From Xanthobacteraceae bacterium (GTDB taxonomy: Bacteria; Pseudomonadota; Alphaproteobacteria; Rhizobiales; Xanthobacteraceae), in assembly GCA_030044035.1 (NCBI GenBank), contig JASHWN010000360.1:1-9397 (forward strand): 9,397 nt of DNA, read 5' to 3'. The translations under genes were made by a program, and so were the position numbers. Below, one piece after another: positions 1 to 6,821 of the stretch (within the stretch, counting starts at the first letter, position 1; each line of letters begins with the position of its first letter). The notes below the pieces were generated by a model. The model was not told the origin of the DNA and ran no database searches. It worked only from the letters and a program-made list of their open reading frames with translations.

Positions 1-2618
1 CCGACCGCCTTCTCCTGATAGGACATCGCGGTCCATTCGTAGCCGGTTCCGGGGGGCAGCGCGTGCGCGCCGATCTGATCCATGATGTCGAGCGCTTCGC
101 CGGAACTGAAGCCGGGCGCCGGGTTGCCCACCACCGTCGCCGACGGATAGAGATTATAGAGACTGATCAGGAGCGGACCTTGAACCTCCTTGACGTCGAT
201 CACCGTTCCGATCGGCGTCACGACGCCATTGCCCGCCTTCACTTTCAGTCTGCGGATGTCGTCGATGGTCGCGCGGTAGTCAGGCAGCGCCTGGGTGTAG
301 ACCTGGAAAACGTGTCCGAACTTGTTGAACTGCGCCGCGTAGTCCGATCCGACATAGGTCGACAGCGCGGAAAAGACGTTACCGGTGGTGATGCCGAGCG
401 TCTCGGCCTTGATGCGGTCGACGGTGACCCTGAATTGGGGGGCAGAGGCCCGGAAGGTCGTACTCAGCCGCTGCAGCGCCGATTGCGCATTGCCGTCGCT
501 GATGACGGTGTCCGTCAGGCCCTGCAACAATGCGTAGTCGAAATCGCCGTTCCTGATCTCGACCTGCATCGTGAAGCCGCCGACGTTGCCGATGCCCTGG
601 ATCGGCGGCGGCGGCAACGCGAACACGACGGCCTGGCTCACGGCTTGCAGGGAGCGATTGAGATTGAGGATGATCGAACGCAGATCCTGTCCCTTCTGCT
701 TCAGCCGCACGTCCCAGTCCTTGAGAACGACGAATGCGACTCCCGCATTGGCGAGTGATGCGAAGTTGTCCAGAATGGAAATGCCGCTGACGGCGACGAT
801 ATGATCGACGCCGGGCACTTGCCGGGCGATTCGCGTGATCTGTTGCATCACGGCGTCGGTGCGCTCCTTGGAGGCGCCGTCGGGCAGTTGGGCGCTGACA
901 ATCGCATAGCCCTGGTCCTCGTCCGGCAAGAACGCGGTCGGCACCCGCGTCAACCCCACGATTGCGACGACGATCAAAACGAATGCGAGCGCGACCATCG
1001 CGCCGCTGTGCCGCGTCATCGCGCCGATCAGCCTGACATAGAAGCGCTCCAGGCGGCTGTAGACCGCGTTGAAGCCGCGGTAGAAGAAGTTGCGCGTTTC
1101 AAGCGGCCGCGGCGGCCGTAGCCACAACGCGCTTTGCGTGGGCTTCAACGTCATCGCATTGATGGCGCTGATGAAGGCTGTGGCGGCGATGACGAGCGCG
1201 AATTGCCGGTAAAGCTGGCCGGTGAGCCCAGGCAAAAATGCGGCTGGAATAAACACCGACATCAGCACCAGCGTGATGCCGATGACCGGACCGGTCAGAT
1301 CGTCCATCGCCCGGCCGGCCGCCTCGCGGCCGGGGATACCCTGTTCGACATAACGCGAGACGCCCTCGACGATGACGATCGCATCGTCGACGACGATGCC
1401 GATCGCCAGCACGATGGCGAACAGCGTCGCGAGATTGATGGTAAAACCAAGCGCCCACATCGCGGCGAAGGCGCCGATGATCGTTACTGGAACGGTCGTC
1501 GCCGGCACCAGCATCGCCCGCCAATCCTGCAGGAAGACGAGAATGACGATCAGCACCAAAACTGCCGCCTCGAACAGGGTGACGTAGACCTCCCTGATCG
1601 AGGCTCGCACGAATTTCGTGGTGTCGTAGGGGATCAGATAGGTGAGGCCGGCAGGAAAGCTCTTGGCGAGCTCGTCCATCTTGGCCTTGACCTCGTCGGC
1701 AACCGCAATGGCGTTGGCGTTCGGCAACAGCGAGATGGCGATGCCGGCTGCCGGCCGGCCATCGAGATTGAACGATTGGCTGTAGGTTTGCGCGCCGAGC
1801 TCGACGTGGCCGATGTCGCGGATTCTGGTGATTTGTCCGCCGTTTGCGGGATCAGCCTTGACGATGATGTTCTCGAAATCGGCGGGATTGTCGAGGCGGC
1901 CAGAAAGGTTAAGCGAATATTGGAACTGCTGGCCCGGCGGCGCCGGCGGCGAGCCGACTTGGCCGGCGGCGACTTCCTGGCTCTGCTGCTGGATGGCATT
2001 GATCACGTCCTGCGGCACCAGCGACCGCGCCTGCAGCAGGTTCGGATTCATCCAGACACGCATCGCGTATTGTCCAGCGCCGAACACCTGCACGTTGCCG
2101 ACGCCGTTGAGGCGAGCGAGTTCGTTCTGGAGGTTGATGACGGCGTAGTTCGCCAGGAACAGTCCGTCGAAGCGGCTGTCGGGAGAAACCAGCGTGACGA
2201 ATTCGAGTATCGAACTCGACCTCTTCGCCGTCGTCACGCCCTCGTTTTGCACTGTCAGGGGCAACGACGGAAGGGCGGCGGCGACCTGGTTCTGGACCAG
2301 GATCTGCGCCTTATTGGGATCGGTGCCGATCGCGAAGGTGACGGTCAAGGAATAGGTGCCGTCGCTGGCGCTCGTCGACTGCATATACAGCATGTCTTCG
2401 ACGCCGTTGACGCTCTGCTCGATTGGTAGCGCCACCGTGTTGATCAAGGTCTCGGCGGTCGCGCCGGGGTAGAGCGTCGTGACCTCTATGGTCGGCGGCA
2501 CAACGTTGGGGTATTGAGCGTTCGGCAATTGATAGAGCGCGACCAGGCCGATCAGGACGAAGATCAGAGCCAGCACGTTGGCGAGTACCGGCCGATCGAT
2601 GAAAAAGCGCGAGATCAT
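1..2618 (-). CDS. RND multidrug efflux pump, AcrB/HAE1 type (C-terminus beyond window)
   Basis: Inner-membrane proton-driven pump of a tripartite exporter that takes drugs, dyes or solvents from the periplasm and inner-membrane leaflet. The minus-strand frame from ATG 2618 begins MISRFFIDRPVLANVLAL, the typical RND N-terminus with TM1, and stays open for 872 codons to the window edge. AcrB is about 1049 residues, so roughly 170-190 are missing. TM2 with FLQDWRA lies near residues 345-368. TM4 carries the proton-relay pair D411-D412 in GIVVDDAIV (AcrB D407/D408). The porter-domain segment GVAFVVLKDW is present, and the last visible residues (GYEWTAMSYQEKAV) match the stretch just before TM8. 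The AcrB K940 and R971 equivalents fall outside, so the relay cannot be fully checked. No internal stop or frameshift was seen. It follows the adaptor gene by 19 bp and is probably co-transcribed with it. Substrate is not predictable. Confidence 0.95.
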   Translation of the reverse strand, partial: MISRFFIDRPVLANVLALIFVLIGLVALYQLPNAQYPNVVPPTIEVTTLYPGATAETLINTVALPIEQSVNGVEDMLYMQSTSASDGTYSLTVTFAIGTDPNKAQILVQNQVAAALPSLPLTVQNEGVTTAKRSSSILEFVTLVSPDSRFDGLFLANYAVINLQNELARLNGVGNVQVFGAGQYAMRVWMNPNLLQARSLVPQDVINAIQQQSQEVAAGQVGSPPAPPGQQFQYSLNLSGRLDNPADFENIIVKADPANGGQITRIRDIGHVELGAQTYSQSFNLDGRPAAGIAISLLPNANAIAVADEVKAKMDELAKSFPAGLTYLIPYDTTKFVRASIREVYVTLFEAAVLVLIVILVFLQDWRAMLVPATTVPVTIIGAFAAMWALGFTINLATLFAIVLAIGIVVDDAIVIVEGVSRYVEQGIPGREAAGRAMDDLTGPVIGITLVLMSVFIPAAFLPGLTGQLYRQFALVIAATAFISAINAMTLKPTQSALWLRPPRPLETRNFFYRGFNAVYSRLERFYVRLIGAMTRHSGAMVALAFVLIVVAIVGLTRVPTAFLPDEDQGYAIVSAQLPDGASKERTDAVMQQITRIARQVPGVDHIVAVSGISILDNFASLANAGVAFVVLKDWDVRLKQKGQDLRSIILNLNRSLQAVSQAVVFALPPPPIQGIGNVGGFTMQVEIRNGDFDYALLQGLTDTVISDGNAQSALQRLSTTFRASAPQFRVTVDRIKAETLGITTGNVFSALSTYVGSDYAAQFNKFGHVFQVYTQALPDYRATIDDIRRLKVKAGNGVVTPIGTVIDVKEVQGPLLISLYNLYPSATVVGNPAPGFSSGEALDIMDQIGAHALPPGTGYEWTAMSYQEKAV

Positions 2619-2637
2619 GCCGGTGCCCCGCGATGCG

Positions 2638-3870
2638 TCATTTCGCTGCCGGGTCGGAGGCGCCGCTCGCGGCGGGACCTGATTGCTCGGTCTCGGCCGA
2701 GGTCAGCTTGGTTTGCTGCGGTTCGACCTTGGCGCCGGGGAAGGCGCGCTGAACGCCTTCGGTCACGACCCAGTCGCTGGGAGCTAGCCCTGATAGGATG
2801 ATCCGGAGCTGACCCTGCTTTTGTCCGGTTTTGACGATCTTGCGCTGCACGACGTTGTCCGGGCCGACCACCAGCACGTAGCTGCCCTCCTGGCTCGTGC
2901 CGATCGCCTCGTCGCGCGTCAGCAGCGCGGAATCCTGGCGCGCGAACGGAATCCGAACCCGCACAAACAGGCCCGGCAGCAGCGCGTGATCCTTGTTGTC
3001 AAACAGACCGCGCCCCGCCAGCGTGCCGGTTGCGGTATCGAGCTGCGGCGAGACGTAGTCGAGATGTCCTTTGTGAGGATAGCCCTCCTCATTCTGCAGC
3101 CCAATCTCGACGGGGACGTCCGGAAAGTCTGACGAGCGCAGGTTCTTGCCCTCTCTGACGAGGTTTTGCTTGATCGCCAAAACTTGCGGCTCGCTCGCGG
3201 TGAAATTGGCATAGATCGGATCGGTCTGGACGATGCTTGCGAGTGGGGTGACCGTTCCTGCCACGCCAACCAACGTGCCGATATCGACCAGATGGTTGGT
3301 GACGATGCCGTCGAACGGCGCGAGGACTCTGGTGTAGCCAAGGTTGATGTTCGCGGTATCGACGTTGGCCTTATCAAGGTCGACGGTCGCCTGGTTCTGC
3401 TCAACGACGAAGGCTTGATCTTCGGCCTGCTGCGCTGCGATCGAGTTCTGTTGTCGCAGCGTTTGGTAGCGCTGAAGATTGACCTTCGCTTGAGCGAGCA
3501 CCGACTGGTCTTTCGCCAATTGCGCTTTGGCCTGATCGAGCTGCGCTTGATAAAGATCGCGCTCGATGCCGAACAGCTGCGTTCCGGTCTTGACCGCGGC
3601 GCCATCCTCATAATCGATCGTTTGCAGATAGCCCTGGACGCGGGCAACCAGATTGGCCGTTCGGAATGGCGCGGTGTTGCCGGTCAGCTCGAGATAGAGC
3701 GTCACCGGCTGTTGCAGCGGCTGCGCGACCACGACTTTCGGAGGCGGCGGCTGGACGTAAGTGTTTCGGGAGCCGCAGCCCGCGAGAGCTGCCGCGGCAA
3801 TCGCAGCAAGCAAGGCCAAGCACGGGCGTCGGCCTTTCCTGGACGAAGACGAGAGCCGCTGCATGAGCAT
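2638..3870 (-). CDS. RND efflux periplasmic adaptor (membrane-fusion) lipoprotein, AcrA/MexA type
   Basis: Adaptor that links the RND pump encoded next to it to an outer-membrane channel. The 410-residue product starts with a basic segment and a hydrophobic stretch ending in the lipobox LAGC, with Cys32 the likely lipidated residue, so it should be anchored in the inner membrane. Residues about 77-103 (VQGYLQTIDYEDGAAVKTG) are the first lipoyl half. About 105-176 form the Ala/Gln-rich alpha-hairpin. About 179-203 (YTRVLAPFDGIVTNHLVDIG) are the second lipoyl half. Beta-barrel and membrane-proximal domains follow to about 385, then a low-complexity Ser/Ala tail. Length is normal for the family. 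A second ATG two codons in (3864) is an equally possible start; neither has a clear Shine-Dalgarno. It is first in the operon, so its promoter should lie in the region above 3870. A TTGACG at 3960-3955 on this strand could be a -35 element, but I see no good -10. Confidence 0.95.
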   Translation of the reverse strand: MLMQRLSSSSRKGRRPCLALLAAIAAAALAGCGSRNTYVQPPPPKVVVAQPLQQPVTLYLELTGNTAPFRTANLVARVQGYLQTIDYEDGAAVKTGTQLFGIERDLYQAQLDQAKAQLAKDQSVLAQAKVNLQRYQTLRQQNSIAAQQAEDQAFVVEQNQATVDLDKANVDTANINLGYTRVLAPFDGIVTNHLVDIGTLVGVAGTVTPLASIVQTDPIYANFTASEPQVLAIKQNLVREGKNLRSSDFPDVPVEIGLQNEEGYPHKGHLDYVSPQLDTATGTLAGRGLFDNKDHALLPGLFVRVRIPFARQDSALLTRDEAIGTSQEGSYVLVVGPDNVVQRKIVKTGQKQGQLRIILSGLAPSDWVVTEGVQRAFPGAKVEPQQTKLTSAETEQSGPAASGASDPAAK

Positions 3871-4412
3871 TATCAGAGCTAACCGCGGCTGAAGCAGCTG
3901 CGACCGCGAACCGTATCGCCCTCACGCTGGCAGATCAAGACAACGCGCCGACGGCGTCAAATCGAATAAATTCTCCGAGGGAAGCGTCGCGCCGCGGCAC
4001 GGCAAGGCTTTTGCGCAAGAACTGAGAAAAGAAGTCAGATTGCAACGAGAACAGATAAAGCACCGCCCACTCGGACAATCGCCGCCAGTGAGCGGTCCGA
4101 TCCAGGCCGCGGGATTCGTCACGTCGGCGGCGAACGCCGTCGTCGGTGATCGCAACAGCATATCGTAGTTGTCGGGAGGCTGTTACTTTGTCTGCCTGTT
4201 CTTTTCTTCCTGCACACTCCCGCATTCGCAGCCGACGCTGCGTGTGCCTGCAGGTGCGTCAACGGGACAGATGCTGCCGGTGTGCCTTCATGGTGCATCG
4301 CTGACTCGCCCGCTGGTCTGCCCGCCCATGGTGCCCGACGCCAAGCGCAGATGATGTTGTCGTACGGCCGGTGCCACGGACGCAGGGACCGTTTGACGAG
4401 CCGAAGCAGGGC

Positions 4413-4440
4413 GGGCTTTAGCGAAGCGAAGCTCACGCGG
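4413..4440. repeat. Degenerate copy of a GGGCT-AGCGAAGC stem-loop repeat
   Basis: GGGCTT (4413-4418) can pair with AAGCTC (4429-4434) with one G-T(U) wobble around the loop TAGCGAAGCG, and ACGCG follows. The block resembles the cleaner hairpin at 6620-6639: both have GGGCT, then AGCGAAGC, then CACGCG. The two may be members of one dispersed intergenic (REP-like) family. Only two copies are visible, and one is imperfect. Confidence 0.35.
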
Positions 4441-4476
4441 AACTCCGAAGCGGCTGTGCGACTTGCTCTCTTGTTT

Positions 4477-4520
4477 CACCCGGCCGGCGCACCGATTTAA
4501 GGCCGGGTGCATCGGCTTTT
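4477..4520 (+). promoter_or_regulatory. Leader with two mutually exclusive hairpins and a T-run
   Basis: CACCCGGCC (4477-4485) pairs perfectly with GGCCGGGTG (4501-4509), a 9 bp GC-rich stem with a 15 nt loop. Inside that loop CCGAT (4492-4496) can pair with ATCGG (4511-4515), which ends just before C and TTTT (4517-4520). The two stems interleave, so they could alternate or form a pseudoknot. The arrangement lies 36 nt before the RMD1 start codon. It resembles an attenuator or the 3' end of an upstream transcript, but the T-run is short and the second stem is only 5 bp. Regulatory function is inference. Confidence 0.3.
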
Positions 4521-4555
4521 CTTCAGCCCGGCACGCTTTTCATAAGAGTGCAATC

Positions 4556-5386
4556 ATGGCGGAAACCGCTACCGTAAATCCCATGGCCGGCGGCGACAGC
4601 CGCCAGGTGCTGCGCAGCACGAGACGCATCAAGGCCATGCTTTTGAGCGACCGCATCGACACCGCGGGGCTCGAACATGAAGGCGTGATCTCGACCGTCC
4701 CATTGACCTATCGCGTCGGTGCCGAAGGGTTGGTGACGCTATTCCGCTATGGCGTTGCGGTGGTCATGTGCACCTCGCCGCAGGAGGAGGCCGAGATATT
4801 GCGGTCGCTGCAGCCGCGTCTGGTAAGGCCGCTCCCCGTCGTTGAAGACGAAACATTGCTCATTGAGGTCGCGCCCGACAAGGAGGATCAGATCCTGCCG
4901 GGAGGTCCGATGATCTTGAAGAACGCAACGCCGGACCGGCTCATCATCATTGCCGACGCGCTGTCGAAGAGCGTCGTGCTCGCCCGTGACGAGCGCGAGG
5001 TCACCTCGGTGTTCGAGCTGGTCGAACCCCTCGCCCGCGAACTTGCCGAAAGAGGCCGGGTGACGGCGACGCGGCGCGCCATCCTGCAGCACATCGGCAA
5101 TGCCTTGCTGGTTCGCCAGCGCGTCTCCGGCCGCGTCGCGGTGGCGGAAAAGCCCGACGTGGTCTGGGACCGTCAGGACCTGGAGCGGCTCTATGCGCGA
5201 TTGCAGGACGAGTATGAGCTCAAAGAACGCGCCGAAATGCTGTCCCGCAAACTGGCGGTCATTGCCGAGACCGCGCAGGTGCTGACCGACATCATCGATA
5301 CGCGCCGTTCGCTGCGCTTGGAAATCGCCATCGTCATTCTGATCGCGATCGAGCTCGCAGTCCTGGGCTATCAGGGCCTGCACTGA
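4556..5386 (+). CDS. RMD1/DUF155 (RMND1/Sif2) family protein, C-terminally membrane anchored
   Basis: Member of the RMD1/DUF155 family; the eukaryotic relatives include RMND1, a mitochondrial inner-membrane protein needed for mitochondrial translation. The bacterial role is, to my knowledge, not established. The 276-residue product has a charged N-terminus, a conserved alpha/beta core from about 45 to 200 including FRYGVAVVM (63-71) and VLARDEREV (141-149), and the family's closing helical part LYARLQDEYELKERAEMLSR (212-231). One hydrophobic helix at about 255-273 is followed by a three-residue tail. This is a tail-anchored layout with the bulk probably in the cytoplasm. ATG 4556 is preferred over the upstream in-frame ATG 4463 because AAGAG (4544-4548) sits 7 nt before it and family similarity begins after it; the longer start would also run through the leader hairpin. 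The family assignment rests on recognised motifs, not a search. It may or may not be co-transcribed with the gene 135 bp downstream. Confidence 0.85.
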   Translation: MAETATVNPMAGGDSRQVLRSTRRIKAMLLSDRIDTAGLEHEGVISTVPLTYRVGAEGLVTLFRYGVAVVMCTSPQEEAEILRSLQPRLVRPLPVVEDETLLIEVAPDKEDQILPGGPMILKNATPDRLIIIADALSKSVVLARDEREVTSVFELVEPLARELAERGRVTATRRAILQHIGNALLVRQRVSGRVAVAEKPDVVWDRQDLERLYARLQDEYELKERAEMLSRKLAVIAETAQVLTDIIDTRRSLRLEIAIVILIAIELAVLGYQGLH

Positions 5387-5416
5387 GATGCGCAAATGCT
5401 GGCGCAGCCCGCCGGC

Positions 5417-5433
5417 GTTAACGTTCCGTTAAC
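5417..5433. promoter_or_regulatory. CtrA-type box TTAA-N7-TTAA within a perfect dyad
   Basis: TTAA at 5418-5421 and TTAA at 5429-5432 are separated by exactly 7 nt and followed by C, matching the consensus binding site of CtrA, the alphaproteobacterial cell-cycle response regulator. The same bases form a perfect inverted repeat: GTTAACG (5417-5423), spacer TTC, CGTTAAC (5427-5433). It lies 88 bp before the coiled-coil gene and 31 bp after the RMD1 stop. CtrA sites often overlap the -35 region, but I see no strong -10 at the expected distance, so it could instead be an operator for another dimeric regulator. Confidence 0.5.
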
Positions 5434-5434
5434 C

Positions 5435-5445
5435 ATTGTCACAAT
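5435..5445. promoter_or_regulatory. Short dyad ATTGT-C-ACAAT next to the CtrA-type box
   Basis: A perfect 5+1+5 inverted repeat begins one base after the dyad at 5417-5433. It is in the usual place for an operator or core promoter of the downstream gene. At this length it may be chance. Confidence 0.25.
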
Positions 5446-5521
5446 AGCAATCGAACCGACGACGACAATGGGGCGGGGCCGGAGTTAGGGACGGCGTTAC
5501 GGGCTCCCGCAGAAAGACGCC

Positions 5522-6541
5522 ATGGCGGCGGAAGACGGCTTTGCCCGGACGCTCAATGGGCGGCGGCAGACGCTGACTGCGCAGGCGCTCCGGGCCGCGG
5601 CCGCGGACCAGCGCATCGCAGAGTTAGAGTGTGAACTGGATCGGGCTCGCGAGCAGCTCACCAATCAACAGAACAGAGCGGCCTCGCTGGAAACGTCCCT
5701 TGCTCTGAAGACCGACGAAAATTCAAGCCTGTCGGACCGCATCACGGAGCTGTCCGCCGATCTCCAGATCAAGCATGATCAGTTCGAAAGCGCACGCCTT
5801 GCGTTAGCTGCGGTGGAAACGAAGCGGATCTCGCTGGAAAAGTCCGTTGCCCTGAAGTCCGATGAAAATTCGCGCTTGTCGCAGCGCATTTCTGAGCTGT
5901 CTACCGATCTCCAAATCAAGCACGGCCAGCTCGAACGCGCGCGTCTTGCGTTGGCTGTGGCGGACGCGGAGCGCACCCCGCTGCAAAAGTCGCTTACTCT
6001 GAAGTCCGACGAGAATTCGCAACTGTCGCACCGCGTTACCGAGCTTTCTGCCGATCTGCAGATCAAGCATGATCAGCTCGAACGCGCTCGTCTTGCGTTG
6101 GCTGCGGCGGAGGCGGAGCGGGCAAAGACGAACGAGCAGAACCACGCAGACATATCCGCCCGAGATCGCCAGCTTGCGCTGGTTTCAGCGCGCGCCGAGA
6201 GCGCTGAGAAACGGCTCGAACAAATGGAGCAGCGGCTGCGCGACAGCGACAGCGAAATCGAGCGCCTGAGAGGGGCACAGGCGGAATCGGCCGCCGAATT
6301 GGCGCGGCGGGCTACCGCCTTGGCCGGCGCCGAACACACCATAACGTCGCTCGGCAATCTGTTCTGGCAGCTCGAGTCCGCGGTGCGGCGTCAAGAGCAG
6401 GAACGCCAAGACCCCGATGCGACGACGGAAGGCATTGTGGCAGAGCCCGGCAGCGGCAGCTCCATCGCTTCCGGAATCCTGCAGCGCGATCTAGGCAAGG
6501 ACGCCTGGTTATTCGAAAGCCTGCGTAATAATCGCGCCTGA
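5522..6541 (+). CDS. Coiled-coil protein with three tandem 49-residue repeats, function unknown
   Basis: I do not recognise this 339-residue protein as a named family. Residues about 24-290 are predominantly coiled coil rich in Glu, Arg, Ala, Leu and Gln. The centre is three repeats of exactly 49 residues (55-103, 104-152, 153-201) sharing the frame LKxDENSxLSxR..ELSxDLQIKH. Before them, 31-54 look like a shortened fourth unit. After them comes a non-repeated coiled coil (about 205-290), a Gly/Ser-rich linker and a short tail ending DAWLFESLRNNRA. There is no signal peptide, membrane helix or catalytic motif, so a cytoplasmic scaffold or filament-forming role is possible but only inferred. 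ATG 5522 opens the frame; the ribosome site (GAAAGA, 5511-5516) is weak. Upstream lies a CtrA-type box. A superficial likeness to myosin, SMC or tropomyosin is expected from any coiled coil and should not be read as homology. Confidence 0.85.
   Translation: MAAEDGFARTLNGRRQTLTAQALRAAAADQRIAELECELDRAREQLTNQQNRAASLETSLALKTDENSSLSDRITELSADLQIKHDQFESARLALAAVETKRISLEKSVALKSDENSRLSQRISELSTDLQIKHGQLERARLALAVADAERTPLQKSLTLKSDENSQLSHRVTELSADLQIKHDQLERARLALAAAEAERAKTNEQNHADISARDRQLALVSARAESAEKRLEQMEQRLRDSDSEIERLRGAQAESAAELARRATALAGAEHTITSLGNLFWQLESAVRRQEQERQDPDATTEGIVAEPGSGSSIASGILQRDLGKDAWLFESLRNNRA
5684..6124 (+). repeat. Three tandem 147 bp in-frame repeats inside the coiled-coil gene
   Basis: Units are 5684-5830, 5831-5977 and 5978-6124, with no gaps between them. 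By direct comparison the encoded units share 33/49 (1 v 2), 36/49 (2 v 3) and 35/49 (1 v 3) residues. Near-identical DNA blocks remain, for example around CAGCTCGAACGCGC in units 2 and 3, while many third positions differ. This indicates in-frame duplication followed by divergence under selection for the protein. Each unit is seven heptads, so the coiled-coil register runs straight through. Confidence 0.93.
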
Positions 6542-6566
6542 TCGACTCGGCGCTTCGCTACGGTTG

Positions 6567-6582
6567 TCGCGCTGCAGCGCGA
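6567..6582. repeat. Perfect 16 bp palindrome after the coiled-coil gene
   Basis: TCGCGCTGCAGCGCGA is its own reverse complement and lies 25 bp after the coiled-coil stop codon. It could act in transcription termination or as a protein site, but it lacks a loop and a T-run, so it is not a standard intrinsic terminator. Confidence 0.4.
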
Positions 6583-6619
6583 TGTCGGCTATCGACGCAT
6601 TCGAACCAATAATTTGTGG

Positions 6620-6639
6620 GTGGGCTGAGCGAAGCCCAC
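6620..6639. repeat. REP-like hairpin GTGGGCT-N6-AGCCCAC
   Basis: GTGGGCT (6620-6626) and AGCCCAC (6633-6639) form a perfect 7 bp stem around the loop GAGCGA. No T-run follows. Short intergenic palindromes with GTGGGC/GCCCAC arms are, as I recall, common in Bradyrhizobium-group genomes, so this is probably a dispersed repeat. It is related to the weaker copy at 4413-4440. The rest of the gap 6542-6821 shows no gene. Confidence 0.5.
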
Positions 6640-6808
6640 GCGTCATTCCTGCCGACAGTGGGCACGATTGGGCACGGCATTAAGGCACAAACCGTCGTCT
6701 CGGGATGTGGTAGTGTCGTCCTATGGAGGCGGATGAATTCCGGAGAGGCGACGGGACCTTGTCGCGCTCGTGAATGGCGCCGACGTGTGGCCGCTCCCGC
6801 CCATTCCC

Positions 6809-6815
6809 AAGAGGA
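6809..6815 (+). promoter_or_regulatory. Shine-Dalgarno AAGAGGA fixing the start of the NTF2-like gene
   Basis: AAGAGGA lies 6 nt before ATG 6822, whereas the in-frame ATG at 6774 has no such site. It therefore decides the start of the 137-residue product. Confidence 0.8.
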
Positions 6816-6821
6816 CTGAAC

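Larger units (their letters stand above)
3871..4555. other. Divergent intergenic region without a convincing gene
   Basis: This 685 bp stretch separates the leftward efflux operon from the rightward RMD1 gene, and both promoters should lie in it. Several short frames cross it on both strands (for example 3922-4161 and 4119-4436, minus), but none has a recognisable domain, a good ribosome site or compositional support, and they overlap one another in different frames. No TetR, MarR or LysR regulator is encoded, although efflux operons often have one here. Structure that can be seen: a CGGCG/CGCCG hairpin around 4126-4140, a degenerate stem-loop repeat at 4413-4434, and a leader hairpin pair at 4477-4520. 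It could be a decayed gene or a long regulatory region; I cannot tell which. Confidence 0.6.

Noticed and set aside
1134..2429. A 431-codon plus-strand open frame
   Set aside because: It lies antisense to the RND pump, whose translation matches AcrB throughout. The frame's Arg/Asp/His-rich product has no domain and is typical of the reverse of a GC-rich gene.
3922..4161. Short minus-strand frames in the divergent gap (79-105 codons)
   Set aside because: They overlap one another in different frames, have no recognisable domain and no convincing ribosome site. A decayed gene cannot be excluded, but there is nothing to support a call.
4463..4555. Upstream in-frame ATG that would lengthen the RMD1 protein by 31 residues
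   Set aside because: The extension runs through the leader hairpin and is not like the family, while ATG 4556 has a reasonable ribosome site.
5684..6124. Tandem repeat considered as a CRISPR array or minisatellite
   Set aside because: The 147 bp units are contiguous, in frame and without spacers, and the divergence pattern preserves the protein. It is a protein-coding repeat.
6620..6639. Hairpin considered as an intrinsic terminator
   Set aside because: No T-run follows on either strand, so a REP-like repeat is the better reading.
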